Positions 23,785 to 34,468 of a stretch of DNA of 36,370 nt are shown here, one piece after another. Origin of the DNA: Parachlorella kessleri. Its lineage: Eukaryota > Chlorophyta > Trebouxiophyceae > Chlorellales > Chlorellaceae. How positions within the stretch are numbered: position 1 is the stretch's first letter; each line of letters begins with the position of its first letter. The stretch lies in contig BBXU01003100.1 in assembly GCA_001598975.1 (NCBI GenBank), positions 1 through 36,370 of the forward strand, given 5' to 3'. A model generated the notes under the pieces. It made no database searches and was not told the DNA's origin. It worked only from the letters and a program-made list of their open reading frames with translations. Position numbers and translations under genes: made by a program.

Positions 23785-26700
23785 TCAGGCCGCGCCTACT
23801 GTAGCTGGCTCCTCAGCATCCTCAGGCTCAGGCTCTGTGCCCGTATACACCCCGCGGATTGTCTTGCCAGTGACCCGCTGCCTCAAGCGAGCGGACTCCA
23901 AAAGGGTCCGCCAGTCGCGAGGCGCCGGCGGGCTGGCAGCATCCACTGCAGGCAGAAGCCGAACAATGCACTGCTGCTTGCCTGACAGTCACTGTAAGTA
24001 GATGATAAGCCACCCTTCAGTCAGACACTTGGCCGAAGCTGCCAAGGGCTTGTCACTAATGTGGCTAGGTGCTGCAGAAGAAAGGTTTCACTGCCAGAAG
24101 GCACGGTCAGCATGAGCTGCAGCATGCAAGGCCGACCACAGAGCTGCCGGCTGGCGCCAAGCCTCACCTGCGAAGGGTGTGCTGAACGGCACAGTTGACT
24201 TGATCTCGAAGGTGGTGTTTGCTGCTGCTGGTTGTTGCAGCAGCTCGACGCAGAGCTGTGCCACGTCCTCTCTGAAAATAGCAAACATGCACATTCAAAC
24301 CTTTGCCTATGCCTCCAGCCTATGCCTCCAGCCACATCACAAATGGAACAATCGGCGCACACAAACAGAGCAGAATCTGCTGACAGCATCCATGGGAAGC
24401 AACACCTCTGCCTCAGGATGGGCCTGCCATTAGCCGATCCTGCACGGCATGGCTTTTTCTAAACCACCAAAATCTCCGCCGACGCCCCTCCCACAAAACC
24501 CGCTCCCCTCAGCCCCCATGGAGCACCCGGTGCAGCACCCCCCCCCCCCCACCTTACCGGCTGATCTTGCCGCGAATGGTGTCTCCCTGGTCCAGCTGAA
24601 GCTCCGCCCCCGCCGGCTCCTCCGTCAGCGCCACCGGCCGCACAATGGCAAAGGGCACGCCGCTGCCCCTCACCACATCCTCGCCTGCAAGCCAACAAAC
24701 CGAGCCGACTCTTGCAGGCACTTCCCCTTTCCCGCCCCCTCAGCAGTATTTTCCGGCACAGCAGACGGCTGCACGCTTCATTCTTGTAGTTGAGGAGAAG
24801 TGGAGGAGTAGTTATGCACAACTGCTCGTCCGGAGCAGGCATGGGCCCCCGGCAGCCATGCCAGCGCAGCAGAGCAGCTAGCCGCCTCCCATTGCGCATG
24901 GCGGCTGGCAGCACCAGCATCCGTGATAACTCAAAGCCCGGTCGGAAACTAGACCAGAAAGACTACCCACACGCCCAGCCAGATTCCCCACATGCCCCGC
25001 CAGATTCTCCCCCACTCCACCCTGGCCAGCCAGGTGGGGCACACCAGTCCTTCCCTCCGCTGCCCACGCAGCAGCGGCCCTCACACCCACCCTTGAGCTT
25101 GTAGGTGAGGATGCCCCCCAGCGTATCATTGAGCTTGACCGCCGGCGGCTCCAAGTCCACGTTGATGCCCGGCCGGTTGGGGCGGGTCACCCCCGCCGAG
25201 CTCACCAGCACCACTCGGGGGACCTGCAGCCCAGCCAGCCAGCCAGCAGTTGAGGGGTGGGGGGCCGGGGGGGCGCGGGGGGGGAGAGACAAACCGGGCC
25301 CAGGATGTGAAGCGCTGGCGGAAGGATGGACGTTGAACAAAAACAAGTCACAGCTGAAGGCCGGGGAGCTGGGTTACGGCTGAATCAAGGAGCCTTCCCC
25401 AGCCACCCTCCTACACCGGGACGCGGCCGCGAGCCAGGCCGGGGAAGTGAACTTCAGGGAAGGGGAAGACTGGCCAACTCACCAGCGGCTCCCGCATGTA
25501 GGCTGACACGCGCTGCAGGGGCAGCTCGAAGAGTCCCTCGCGGAAGCTGGGGTTGAGGGCGCTGTCGTACTCAAACTTGGACAGCATGAGCTGGATGGAG
25601 TAGATGCGGGAGGCGTCCAGGGGGGCGGCGCTTAGCACGGAGCGGGCGCGGAAGACGGGCACGAAGGAGGAGAAGGGGAGGCGCACGCTCTGCCACAGTC
25701 CCCCTGCAACCAGGCAGGGACGGCAGGGGAGGGGGGGGTCAGGAGCCAGATGGGTGCGAGCAGCTGGGCTCCAGCTCCGCTTCAGGGAGGCTAGGAGGGG
25801 GCAGAGATGAAAGAAGCCAGGTTGTTGCGTTTGTGCAGGCACCCAACAGTGGAGGGAGGGGGGGAGTAGGGATGCATTGCGCTGAAGGGATGAGGCTACA
25901 TGCGACATCAATGGGCATCCATGGGCCATGGGCTGCTCTCTGGGCAGCGCCACATAGCGCGGTCGCGCAACACCGGAGGGGGTGACTGCCCCTCCAGTCC
26001 CTCTGTAATGAACTTGACAGCCGTACTGCAGCTGTGCCCCACTGCGTCCGGTTGCGATGTGGTCGGGACGGAAGGTACTTCTGTGGGGAAGCCAACAGCT
26101 GAAGGACAACCCTGGGCCCAGGGATCCAAGGTGCCCACCTGCTGTTGTGTCAAAGGAAGCAGTGTAGCCTATGCCGTCCCAGGCACTCTCGCTGCGCAGA
26201 ACGAGCTTGTAGCGCAGACCGTCGCCCTTCACCCGCAGCTCCAGCCCCTCGTAAGCCGACAAGTCCAGGGGTGGCTCCAGGTTGCGTGTTCGCACCTGGT
26301 TGGGGGACAGGCTGGCGTAACACATTCTGCCACCACCTGAGCATCGCTTTCTGGGTCATGCGGAAGCTGGCGTGCTAGGCTGCCACAATGGCAGGAAAAA
26401 CCTTGCGAGCCTGAAGCTTAAACAAGTTGCAGAGCCCATGCGAGTGCGCACAGCACGCGTCAGCGCAGCACAAGCGGGAGGCGTGAAAGGGGCACTGGGG
26501 GACAACGACCCACCGAGGCGAAGCCCCCGTTATTGGCGGTGGTCACGGTGCCGGTGAAGACGCCAGCGGGGCTGCCATCCTCTCCCACCCCTGCGAGCAC
26601 AACCCTCGCCAAGTCGCACCCAGACAGTGGACGATGTCTGTACATGCCCGTCATGGGTCTCAACTAGGATGCTGGTTGCCAAGCAGCGGTTGTCAGACAA

Positions 26701-29642
26701 GATTTCCTGCCCACTGGCTGCAAGTCTAAAAACATTGACGTGTCTCATAAGCTCATAGCCAGGAGGGCTATATAGGAAACGCAGTCCTGCCACAAGCGCA
26801 TGCTGACGTCTTGTTTTCGGGGTCTTATGCAGCACACACTGCCTCAAATGCTCCTTGTCACGTCTACTGCTGTACAAATGCCGCCACAGAAAATCAGATG
26901 GGCAGGAGCAACAGGGAGGTGCCAGACAATCCCTTCTCCTTCTGTTGAGTCGGTTCTAGCTGCTGCCCAGGCAATGGGCTTGCCTGGGCGTATGAAGAAG
27001 CCGCTGGAGCTGACCCCGCCCATCACCACATCATCCAGGGCTCCCCAACCCGCCACCGGGCCCCTGCCATCGGGAGAGAAGACCAGCTGCAGCACAGCGG
27101 CAAAGGCTGCCATGTCAGGCTCAGGCGCGTTGGACGGGTACCAGCACAACAAGGAAACCGCCCTGAACCCAGTGGGATGATTCCCAGCGCCTAATCACCA
27201 CCCATGCCTCCCCTACAACAATGCCAGCATGGTGCCACGCTGTCAGAAGTGACTGAAGTACCCTCCCTGGAGGCCTTGCTCACTGGTCTTCAGGACGGCA
27301 CTGCAGACCCGCCTGCCCGACTGGCTTGCTCGAGTCTCTTCCGCGCCTGACCTTGACAGACCAACCTCGCGGCCGGCTTACCTTACCCTCCCACTCTCCT
27401 AGGTGCTCCTTCACTGCATCCAACAGATTCTGGATGCCCCGATACTCGACAGCCTCGGGTGTGTCGCCTGCAGCTCACCACACCAGCAACTCACTCAGCT
27501 ACCGGCCTTGAACCACCTGGCACCTACTTGCTTCCCCTCCTCTCTAAACACCCATGCTAGAATGTCAGGCTCAGGTATCCGGCTCACAGCCAGGGCGCCT
27601 TGGGCCAGACGCATTTTGAGGGACATCCGACAAACACAGACAAGCATGCACATTGTGAGACCCAGGTAGCAAACGGCCAGACCATCGGCACTGCTAATCT
27701 GGCCTTGCATACCCACCAATGATCTCAGGGTCATAAAACTTGATGCCCTGGTAGTACTTGGACCGGTCAGCTGTGTCGCCCTCCTTTGGCGCCACCTGCG
27801 GTGCTTAGTCGTTGTTACATACTCACCTCCCCTGAAGCAGCCAGGTTACACTAGGAAGGGCTGGCAGGCACCACAGGAACGCAGGAACCGCTGTGCCCCG
27901 CACTGCACGGCACTGCCCTACCCCGCCTGTCCGGCCAACCTGGCAAATGCAAGAGTGCCAAGGTGCATAACCAAAGGGGCAGCACAGAGCGGCACTGAAG
28001 GCTAGGTGTGGACTTGGGGAGGGCAGGCGGTGGCACCCAAGAGCATAGCACACCACTTTGCCGTTTCATACCCCAGCCCTCACCGGCCTGCCCCCTCAGC
28101 GCACCATGTCCCAAAGGTCGCCAGCGCTGCCACACCAACTTTCTGGGCCGTACACGCACCTTGACAGCGGTGCAGCTGATGAGCTGCGTGACCCCCCGGA
28201 ACATCTCTGGCAGCAGAGTCCGCCTCTGCGTGATGTCCGCAGCAACCAGCTCCAGCGAGCCACCACTGCCCACGCTCAGCCCGCTCTGCAACGGCACAAA
28301 CAAAGGTCTGTTTCGCCTACAAGCAGTCTCCCACCTGCCTGGGTGGTGACACCCCAAACTGCAGGACAGCTGTAGAGGGGCCCGCGCTGCTGGCGCTGGT
28401 CCCGCTCTGTATGCACAGCACAGTGCGGATGCCAGGGTGCCTTGAGAGTGTGCCCTCCCTCCCCTCAGCCTGGCATCACGGTCTGATGGTTCAACCCGCC
28501 TCCTGCTTACCTCTTACTTCCTTTATAGGGTCTCACACAACACCCAGCCCAGCACTCACCAGCATGCCTCGGGCCTTCTCCACATCCCGTACCAGCGCCC
28601 GCACCCGCCTCCCACGCTCCAGCAGAAGCGCCACCACCCGCTTGCCTACGCCCCCTGTGGCCCCTGCCACCATCACCACGCCTTGCTCAGCGCTATGCTC
28701 GCTGGCCGCGCTGCTGCTGCCCGCCGGCGAGCCAGAGATGATGGGGCCCATGGCGTTGGGCGCAATGACGGTCAGCACAGCCGATTTGCGGTCCTGCGAG
28801 TCGGCGAGAATGGACCCAGCCACGGTCAAGGCTCACGACCAAGCTCAGTTTGCAGGTTACACAAGAGTGGCAAGCCTCCGCTACGCTTGGCAGAATATCT
28901 ACTATCCAACACCCCTCTCTCCCTTTTTTCTATTCCCCCTATCTATCTAACACCCAACAAGCAAGTCATTCCAGTGACGGGCGCCAGCAGGGCCAGCCTG
29001 GCGAGGGACGGAGGAGCAGCCAATCAGGGTGTCACCGAGAGGGGATACACCAGAGGGACCTTTTCACCTCCACGGTGGCCTCTCCGCTCATGGCCCTGAG
29101 GATTTTGCCAGGCTGCTCCACGATGGAGCGAAGCACCTCCTGGGGTGGCGGGGGCGGGTTGAAGAACAGGACCGTCTTCACAAAGCGCTGGAAGTCCCAG
29201 GGCTGGCGCTCGCCACCTGGAGTGGCCGAGAAGAGGGCACAGGATTTGAGCCGCAGGTCTGCCGCTGACCGGCGGCCGGACTAGAGGGGAAAGCACCTGC
29301 CAGCCTTTGTGGTGTGCGAGGGACCCCTTATAAGGCCACACTTCAGTGCAAGTGTCAGCAGGTGGGTGAAGGGTTAACATACAAGCGGTGCTGCCTTTTC
29401 CAGGGCCCCCCAAGCTACTAAGGAACTTGCCTGCTGCCACGACAAGGTGATGCCTGCGAGGACGAGACCGGAAAGATAAGCCACCTGCAGTAGCCTCCAG
29501 ATCACATCGTCAGATGAGGTGATGATCGAGACCCAGTTCAGGCATAATCCAGCACAACTCTAATACCTGGGAAGACTTTTTGCGACTGACCAGCTGGCAA
29601 GCCTCCCAGGTTCCTTAGTGAGCACGAGGTGCTCGATGACAT
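23785..29642 (-). CDS. Chloroplast atypical SDR protein with inserted CIA30 domain (At4g18810-like)
   Basis: NAD(P)-binding protein, distantly like HCF173, which helps make photosystem II D1. Exons: 29642-29567, 29264-29068, 28793-28560, 28285-28160, 27795-27717, 27467-27382, 27086-26984, 26590-26514, 26295-26139, 25703-25483, 25223-25091, 24684-24558, 24271-24168, 23945-23785; 1881 nt, 626 aa. MSSSTSCSLRNLGGL begins a clear transit peptide. WDFQRFVKTVLFFN follows, then the nucleotide-binding GATGGVG (135-141) and AADITQRRTLL. The CIA30 domain (about 265-455) has GWGALDDVVMGGVS, TANNGGFASVRTRNL, AYEGLELRVKGDG, YTASFDTT and LMLSKFEYD. The SDR fold resumes at VVLVSSAGVTRPNRPG, then TYKLKGEDVV and AIVRPVALTEEPAGA; the usual YxxxK pair is absent. 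The intron after 26984 has a GC donor (gcaagc). Function of this paralogue unknown to me. Confidence 0.88.
24306..24331. repeat. 13-base perfect tandem duplication in an intron
   Basis: CCTATGCCTCCAG occurs twice end to end inside an intron of the SDR-CIA30 gene. Probably a replication-slippage product. Confidence 0.6.
24540..24550. repeat. C-tract next to a splice donor
   Basis: A run of C on the plus strand is, on the transcribed strand, a G-run that begins a few bases inside the intron after exon end 24558 (gtaaggt then G-run). G-runs near donors often aid splicing in other eukaryotes; role here inferred. Confidence 0.5.
29431..29453 (-). other. Possible alternative 23-nt cassette exon in the SDR-CIA30 transit region
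   Basis: Between exon 1 (ends 29567) and exon 2 lies a stretch with acceptor cctcgcag and a GC donor (CAG|gcaagt). If used with the acceptor at 29281 (ctctag), the frame also closes and adds 13 residues (GITLSWQQ-SGRR type) before ADLRL. The simpler direct splice 29567-29264 is my main model. Confidence 0.25.
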
Positions 29643-30095
29643 GGCCGAAGCTGGGTGTCAGGAAGAGGCTGTAATATTTGACGGGGTCGCTTGATGTGAC
29701 AATCTTCAAGTCACAAGGCATATTTCATCTTTCGCCCCTCACCTTGCGCCTTGGCGGGAGGCAGGAAACCGCGAATACGCAGCCTCCTCTTGGTCTCTCA
29801 GCAGCACCGGGTCAAGCCTCTTGCCACGCGGCTTCTTGAGGCGTATAACGTCAAGATGGTGAGCAACGCACCGCGCTAGAGTGCTTGCATGGAGTGCCGG
29901 GGAAGTGATGGGCAGCTTGAGTAGGGCAGGAGTCAAGCAGGAGCATATCAGAAGTGCAGCGTGGGAGCTGCTGTCCTATGTAGGCATAGAGGAGCGGCTC
30001 ATGGATTGCCTGACCTGCTGTTCATGACGGGCAGCAAAAGTATTGACAGCTTACGACGTGCATGTGCTGTGGGGCAGCAACAGAAGAGCGGTCGT
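29643..30095. promoter_or_regulatory. Shared upstream region of SDR-CIA30 (-) and eL39 (+)
   Basis: About 450 bases between divergent starts. A minus-strand open frame (29739-29936) includes LKKPRGKRLDPVLLRDQEE, which looks somewhat protein-like, but it cannot be spliced in phase to anything downstream without a 40-55 nt intron. I treat the region as promoter and 5' leader. Confidence 0.35.
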
Positions 30096-30865
30096 ATGGT
30101 ATCAGCGGCCCCCAGCTGGGGATACCTGTAGGAAGCAGGCCATTATGATAGGATACACAAGACATGAAGAGCTACAGCAGGCGAAGGGCCAGCTGTGTTA
30201 GTTAGCGGAGGACAGGGTAGCGGGTTGCAGTAATTTTGGGCAGGTACTCGTAGGAACAACGGGTCTTTCAGGCTGACGGCAAGAGGTAGGCAGATGAGTT
30301 GCTACTGATGACTTCCAACCCATACTGTTCCTTGACTGCACTGCAGCCGTCCCAGAAGGCTTTTGCCATCAAGAAGAAGCTGGCCAAGAAGGCCAAGCAG
30401 AACAGGCCTATCCCGCCCTGGATCCGCTTCAGGACCAATAACAAGATCAGGTATCGGAGCTGGGCAGGGGTGCAGTGGGCTGAGCAGCAGCGGAGTCAGG
30501 AGTTACAGCCGGGGGAGAGGCGTTGCAGTTGCTGGGGGTTGTGATTGCGCAGGCTCGATTGCCACGAGCTGCATGGAAGTGGCAGAGCTGTCGGGCCGTC
30601 AGAGAGCCACCAGGCAGTGCAGCTGAAAAGCAGCAGGGAGTTGGGACTGCAGCGGCTTCGAGCATTGAGAGGGCCGGGCCGTGTGGCGCAACGAAGCAGC
30701 CGGGGTCTGGGGCTTGCAGCGGCGCTGGGGATTGAAAGGGCCGTTGTGGAGCCTGTCTTGGTGAGGTACCTTGGATGCTATGGGTGGCACAACCTAGGCG
30801 GTGTGGTGGTGTGCAGGTGGAACGCCAAGCGCAGGCACTGGCGGAGGACCAAGCTGGGCATCTAA
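30096..30865 (+). CDS. RPL39: 60S ribosomal protein eL39
   Basis: Smallest protein of the large cytosolic ribosomal subunit, lining the exit tunnel. Exons: 30096-30098 (the ATG alone), 30347-30450, 30817-30865; 156 nt, 51 aa, exactly the family length. The sequence [35 protein letters not shown] and [15 protein letters not shown] matches eL39 throughout; Trp replaces the usual Tyr before NAKRRHW. The protein after Met is certain. The single-codon first exon is inferred: 30096 is the best upstream ATG directly followed by a GT (ATG|gtatca), and an intron right after the start codon is common in ribosomal protein genes. Both introns (about 250 and 366 nt) were checked for snoRNA boxes without a convincing hit. 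Confidence 0.88.
30642..30749. repeat. Imperfect 40-base direct repeats in eL39 intron 2
   Basis: Copy 1 about 30642-30683 and copy 2 about 30708-30749 share the order GACTGCAGCGGC / GCTTGCAGCGGC, then ATTGAGAGGGCC / ATTGAAAGGGCC and a GTG-rich end. Likely local duplication. Confidence 0.5.
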
Positions 30866-31015
30866 ACGGCCAGCATTCTCGCTTTCTTGTCGGCATTGCA
30901 GCTTGGGAGTGCAGACGCCTGGCCTGGCCGACCTTTATTGTTGCGGCAGCGCAGCAGCCTGGCGGAAGGCAGTAGCAACCGCAGCTGGGGGGCAGCCTCC
31001 TGGCCCATGCAGTAA

Positions 31016-31020
31016 TGTAA
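31016..31020 (+). terminator. Putative poly(A) signal TGTAA for eL39
   Basis: TGTAA lies 151 bases after the eL39 stop codon, a normal distance for a short 3' untranslated region. Confidence 0.4.
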
Positions 31021-31120
31021 CAACCTACGCTAGAAGGGCTTGGTAACACAGGAAGGCTGGTAGTACGGGAAACAGTACCCTGCCGTACAAGTGGAAACGG
31101 AGCTTTTGCGATGAATACAG

Positions 31121-31221
31121 ACCCAGGGAGACTAAAAGCGCATTGGCAGGCAGGCTGCAGATCTGGACACGAACAAACCCAGGGGACTAAGGGTACAGTG
31201 GCAGGCAGGCTGCAGAGCTGG
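31121..31221. repeat. Imperfect tandem duplication, unit about 56 bases
   Basis: ACCCAGGGAGACTAA (31121) and ACCCAGGGGACTAA (31177) each lead, after a short variable stretch, into TGGCAGGCAGGCTGCAG and a final CTGG. About 45 bases per copy are alike. Confidence 0.6.
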
Positions 31222-31989
31222 GGATGAAACTGGAGGGTTTGGGAGAGTCTGTGATGGGAGTGAGAGCATACCATGAGTGTGGCCCCACTGCCGGGCATTG
31301 GCACACTGACATGGCGAGCAAGACCGGATGTCCTGCGAGTGGTAGGGCATGCTGAACCTGACACCAAGTGAATTACGCGCGTCAATTAGCCTGCCTGGGC
31401 TACTGCCAGGCTCTCTTGTCAGAGGAGAGTGGCAAGCCTGCTGGCCTCCTCTGCTGTCCAGTTTCTACAGTTCAGCAACCTACAAGCGCCTGCCCGACGA
31501 CTGCGTGGCAGAGCTTTCTCCCATGCAGTGGTTACAGACGTTGCAACAGGAGAGTTCGCAGTTGTGGCTGTAAGCCCGGATGGGAGCACATCGCAACCTG
31601 AGGAATGTCTAAAACAGGCCCATTGCATAATCACAAGTAGGTGTCTCCCTAATACTAAGCTGCGGGCCAAGCCCCATATGTTCGTCCTGCTCCTGCAGCC
31701 CGCAATCGCCGCCAGGTGCTACCGCGGACATTGAGCTGACACCAGGGCATCTATTCCAACACATCAAGACGCTCCAGCATGTTCAAACATTCCTACCTAC
31801 CGGGCAACCCAAGCACACCAATCTAACTGCCAACCAGCCTTGACTTGCCTGCTTGCCATCAGACTGACACAACACCAACGCCACAACCGCAGTGCAGACA
31901 CCTGTCTTGTTTAATCCGTAAAAAGCTTGCTATCTTTTAAAGAAAAAGCCTACTTTGACACAACACCAACGCTCGTATACTAATAACTG

Positions 31990-33073
31990 CTATGTGAACT
32001 CAACAAAGACCTGGTGAAGCTGCCGTAGCTGCAGGTTCCGTCTGCAAGTGGGACACTTTTTCTGCGCCCGAACTGCCTCCGTAAGGCAGTCACGGCAGTA
32101 CACATGCCTGCAAGCAGCGGCGCAACAACTGCCCAGTTACCTGCACCGGCCAACCCAACATATCTAGCACGCCTGATAATAGCGGAAGACGACACACGAC
32201 AGAATGGCACAGGGCAGCACAGCAGTCAGATGCCCGTCCGCCAGGGAGGCTGCGTGGTCCCACTGAACATCCCTGTGGGTACGACATGTGCCGCTTTCAT
32301 ATTCCCTGCTCGGCCAGCCCTCGGAGTCAGGACCAGGCCACCCACTGCACACCCCGCCCAAACGTCGGTGCCACACTCACCCGCACGGGCCACTGGCCAT
32401 AGCCTTGCCGCTGCTGCCCCCCATCACCTCCAGGCAGATGCCGCACTTGACACCCTTAGGCTCTGGCGGCGGCTGCTGTGCTGCAGGCGCTGCCAGCGAG
32501 TCGCGCGCCTGCTGGACAAGCGCTTGTAGGCCGCTGCCGCCCTGCTTGCCCGCTACCGCAGCTGCCGCCTGCGGCGCGGCAAGCCGCGGCCGCTTGAGCC
32601 TCACCGGCGCTACCGTGCTGGACAAGATCTCCACACGTGGCGACTGTGGGGGTGAAGTGGTGAGATCAACAAAGTCGCTGCTAGGCTCACCATGCTGTTG
32701 CCCTTGCCGCCCAGGCCCTGCAACTGTGCGAACGAAGCATGCTTAGCCTCCCGGGTTGAGCCTCCAAACTCAGTTGTATATCAACAGGTTGACCACATGG
32801 GGCACAGGAAGCCAAGAAGTACAAGCCATGACATACCGGCTCGACGTGGGTGCCCCGCCGCACGAGTGCTGCAGGGCCCACCCTCCTGCACACCACAGTG
32901 AGTGCCGCTTAGTTAACACTCAACAGCGAGTGGCCAACCTAGTCGTGGAGCAAAGTGAACCACACGCACGGGCCCTGACTACAGTTTCCCACCTCGGGTT
33001 GGCCCTCGGGGCTGTGGTCGTCTTCTAAGAGGATCACCTCAGCTGCTGGCTGCTGCAAAACCTGTGCTGCCAT
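31990..33073 (-). CDS. Small RING E3 ligase with two SUMO-interacting motifs (RNF4/SLX8-like STUbL)
   Basis: Probable SUMO-targeted ubiquitin ligase: it would bind SUMO chains on nuclear proteins and ubiquitinate them. Exons: 33073-32993, 32694-32381, 32107-31990; 513 nt, 170 aa (human RNF4 190). A first SIM-like core VILLEDD is at 13-19, with acidic residues after the hydrophobic run. A second, FVDLTT (35-40), is of the same type as the VVDLT motif in RNF4. A basic patch LKRPRLAAP could be a nuclear signal, followed by an A/Q-rich linker. The C-terminal RING is C3HC4: Cys111, 114, 131, His133, Cys136, 139, 150, 153 (CGIC, PCGHVYCRDC, CPTC). RING and SIMs are read directly. The exon 1-2 junction (acceptor at 32695) is chosen by phase; an acceptor at about 32720 would need a different donor. 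Confidence 0.82.
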
Positions 33074-34468
33074 GCTACTCTTTTAGCAGTGATACCTAGC
33101 AAATTGGTTTTGGCTCAGCAACAAAGCATGCGAAGGGGTCGTCAGGGGCGCTGCAACGGAGGCGAGGCACACACGAGTCCTCGACAGCCAAATGGCAAAG
33201 GCTTTAAACGCGAGCCGGGGAAGTCCGTATGGCGGCCTTGAGGAGAGTGGCCGGCCGGTGTAGAAGCTGCTTTGGTTGGAATTCCATGGAAGCATGCATG
33301 GAAGTGGGTCCTGCTGTGCTGTGCCGAGCTGGCCAAGACGTCCGTCATGTGTCATCTGGTGGCACAATCGCAGCAGCGTAAGAAAGTTGCTTAGCACTCT
33401 CAATTGCAACACTGTTGTGACACCACTAGCCGCCACAGAAAACACATGCTGCACTGTTGTGTTACTGCTTTCTGGGGCGACTCATTAAAACTATTGAACT
33501 CTAGGCAAGGCCCATGAGCCTGAAGGAGCAGTTATGTTTTACTTGGCCAGTGCGGTATGCAGCCATGCCGTCTTGCCGTGGGTTGCCAATAGCAAGTGAC
33601 AGGTGCACCTGGCGTAACCAGCTCTTGAGGGGCCGACAACCATTGAATGAGACCCTTGAGTGCACACATCCGGAGGTAGCGCTGGTAACCCAAAGGCCAA
33701 AGCAGCTGTAATGGGCGGTGAGCTTATGCGGCCCACACAGCAAGCAACCAGCCACCAAAATGGCCGCCCGACATCAACTTCTGAGAAAGTTTGAGATGCG
33801 TTTATACGAGTCCTAGCACAATGTAGATGCACATCCCCAGACATCAGAGCTGTCGAAACTAACCTGGAGCATGCAGTCTCACCAACAACAGTGGCCTGGC
33901 AGGACCAGCATGGTGTTGCTAACAGCTATATTGTGTGCAAATGGATTTTATCCTCAAACTGCTGTGACAGACCCCGTGATGCTTAGGTCCGTGGCCTTCC
34001 TGGCACCCCTCAAAATGTCTCCTGGACAGCCCTGGCCCCAGCTATTGTTGACAACGCCAGTGGGAGCCCAGTGCTGTGGTCAACAGCCACACTACTTTCA
34101 ACACAAGTCGCCGTCATTGCACTTAGACGGCAGGCATGCACAGGGTCATGATGGCGAAGCGCAAGCTGCCTCAGGCTTGTTCCTTTGTTGACACACCAAG
34201 CACGCGCAAGATGCTCTCACTTTCGAGCTTTGCTTCCCTGCCTTTGTCTAGGCTTGTAAGGAAGGCTGGGAACCCATGGGTGCCAGGAGTGGCGGGCCTT
34301 TTGCCCCGCCAAGGGGTTACGCACCCCACACTAAACCTTTCGGCTTTGCTTGAATAAAAAGTTGCATTTGTGCCAAGGTGTTATTGTAGCTGCTGCTGGT
34401 AGAGCACCACGCCCAGGTTCCACCTCCCATCATACAAGCGGCCCAGTGCTTGGAGTGGGGTGGCAAGG
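33074..34468. promoter_or_regulatory. Long head-to-head region between the RING and P-loop genes
   Basis: About 1.4 kb between divergent starts, the longest such gap here. It has plus-strand TGTAA at 33708-33712 and 34254-34258 and a GC-rich hairpin (GGCGGG...CCCGCC) at about 34291-34310. Open frames on both strands have no recognisable domains. A short transcript ending at one of the TGTAA motifs is possible but unsupported. Confidence 0.35.

Larger units (their letters stand above)
30866..31989. other. Gap between convergent eL39 and RING genes
   Basis: 1.1 kb with the eL39 poly(A) motif and a tandem duplication at 31121-31221. A plus-strand open frame at 31349-31573 contains SSATYKRLPDDCVAELS but matches no family and has no clear splice partners. 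The long minus-strand open frame at 30447-31385 runs antisense to eL39 and has no recognisable domain. Nothing else supported. Confidence 0.35.

Noticed and set aside
24168..24684. Plus-strand open frames over the SDR-CIA30 exons
   Set aside because: Shadows of the minus-strand exons, whose translation carries the conserved EDVAQLCVELL and AIVRPVALTEEPAG blocks.
29560..29724. Minus-strand open frame with KYYSLFLTPSFGHVIEHLVL
   Set aside because: Looks protein-like, but the same bases in another frame give the transit peptide MSSSTSCSLRNLGGL, which splices in phase to the SDR-CIA30 exons. A 39-53 nt intron would be needed to link it upstream.
29739..29936. Minus-strand open frame with LKKPRGKRLDPVLLRDQEE
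   Set aside because: No in-phase partner exon at a normal intron length; it lies in the leader region before the SDR-CIA30 start. Kept only as a note.
30099..30816. Intronic snoRNA in eL39
   Set aside because: Ribosomal protein introns often host snoRNAs. A CTGATGA appears near the end of intron 1, but no matching D box with terminal stem, and no H/ACA pattern, was found.
30447..31385. Minus-strand open frame of 312 codons
   Set aside because: Runs antisense across eL39 intron 2, exon 3 and a tandem repeat. Composition (P, C, S, H) is typical of a GC-rich shadow and no family is recognisable.
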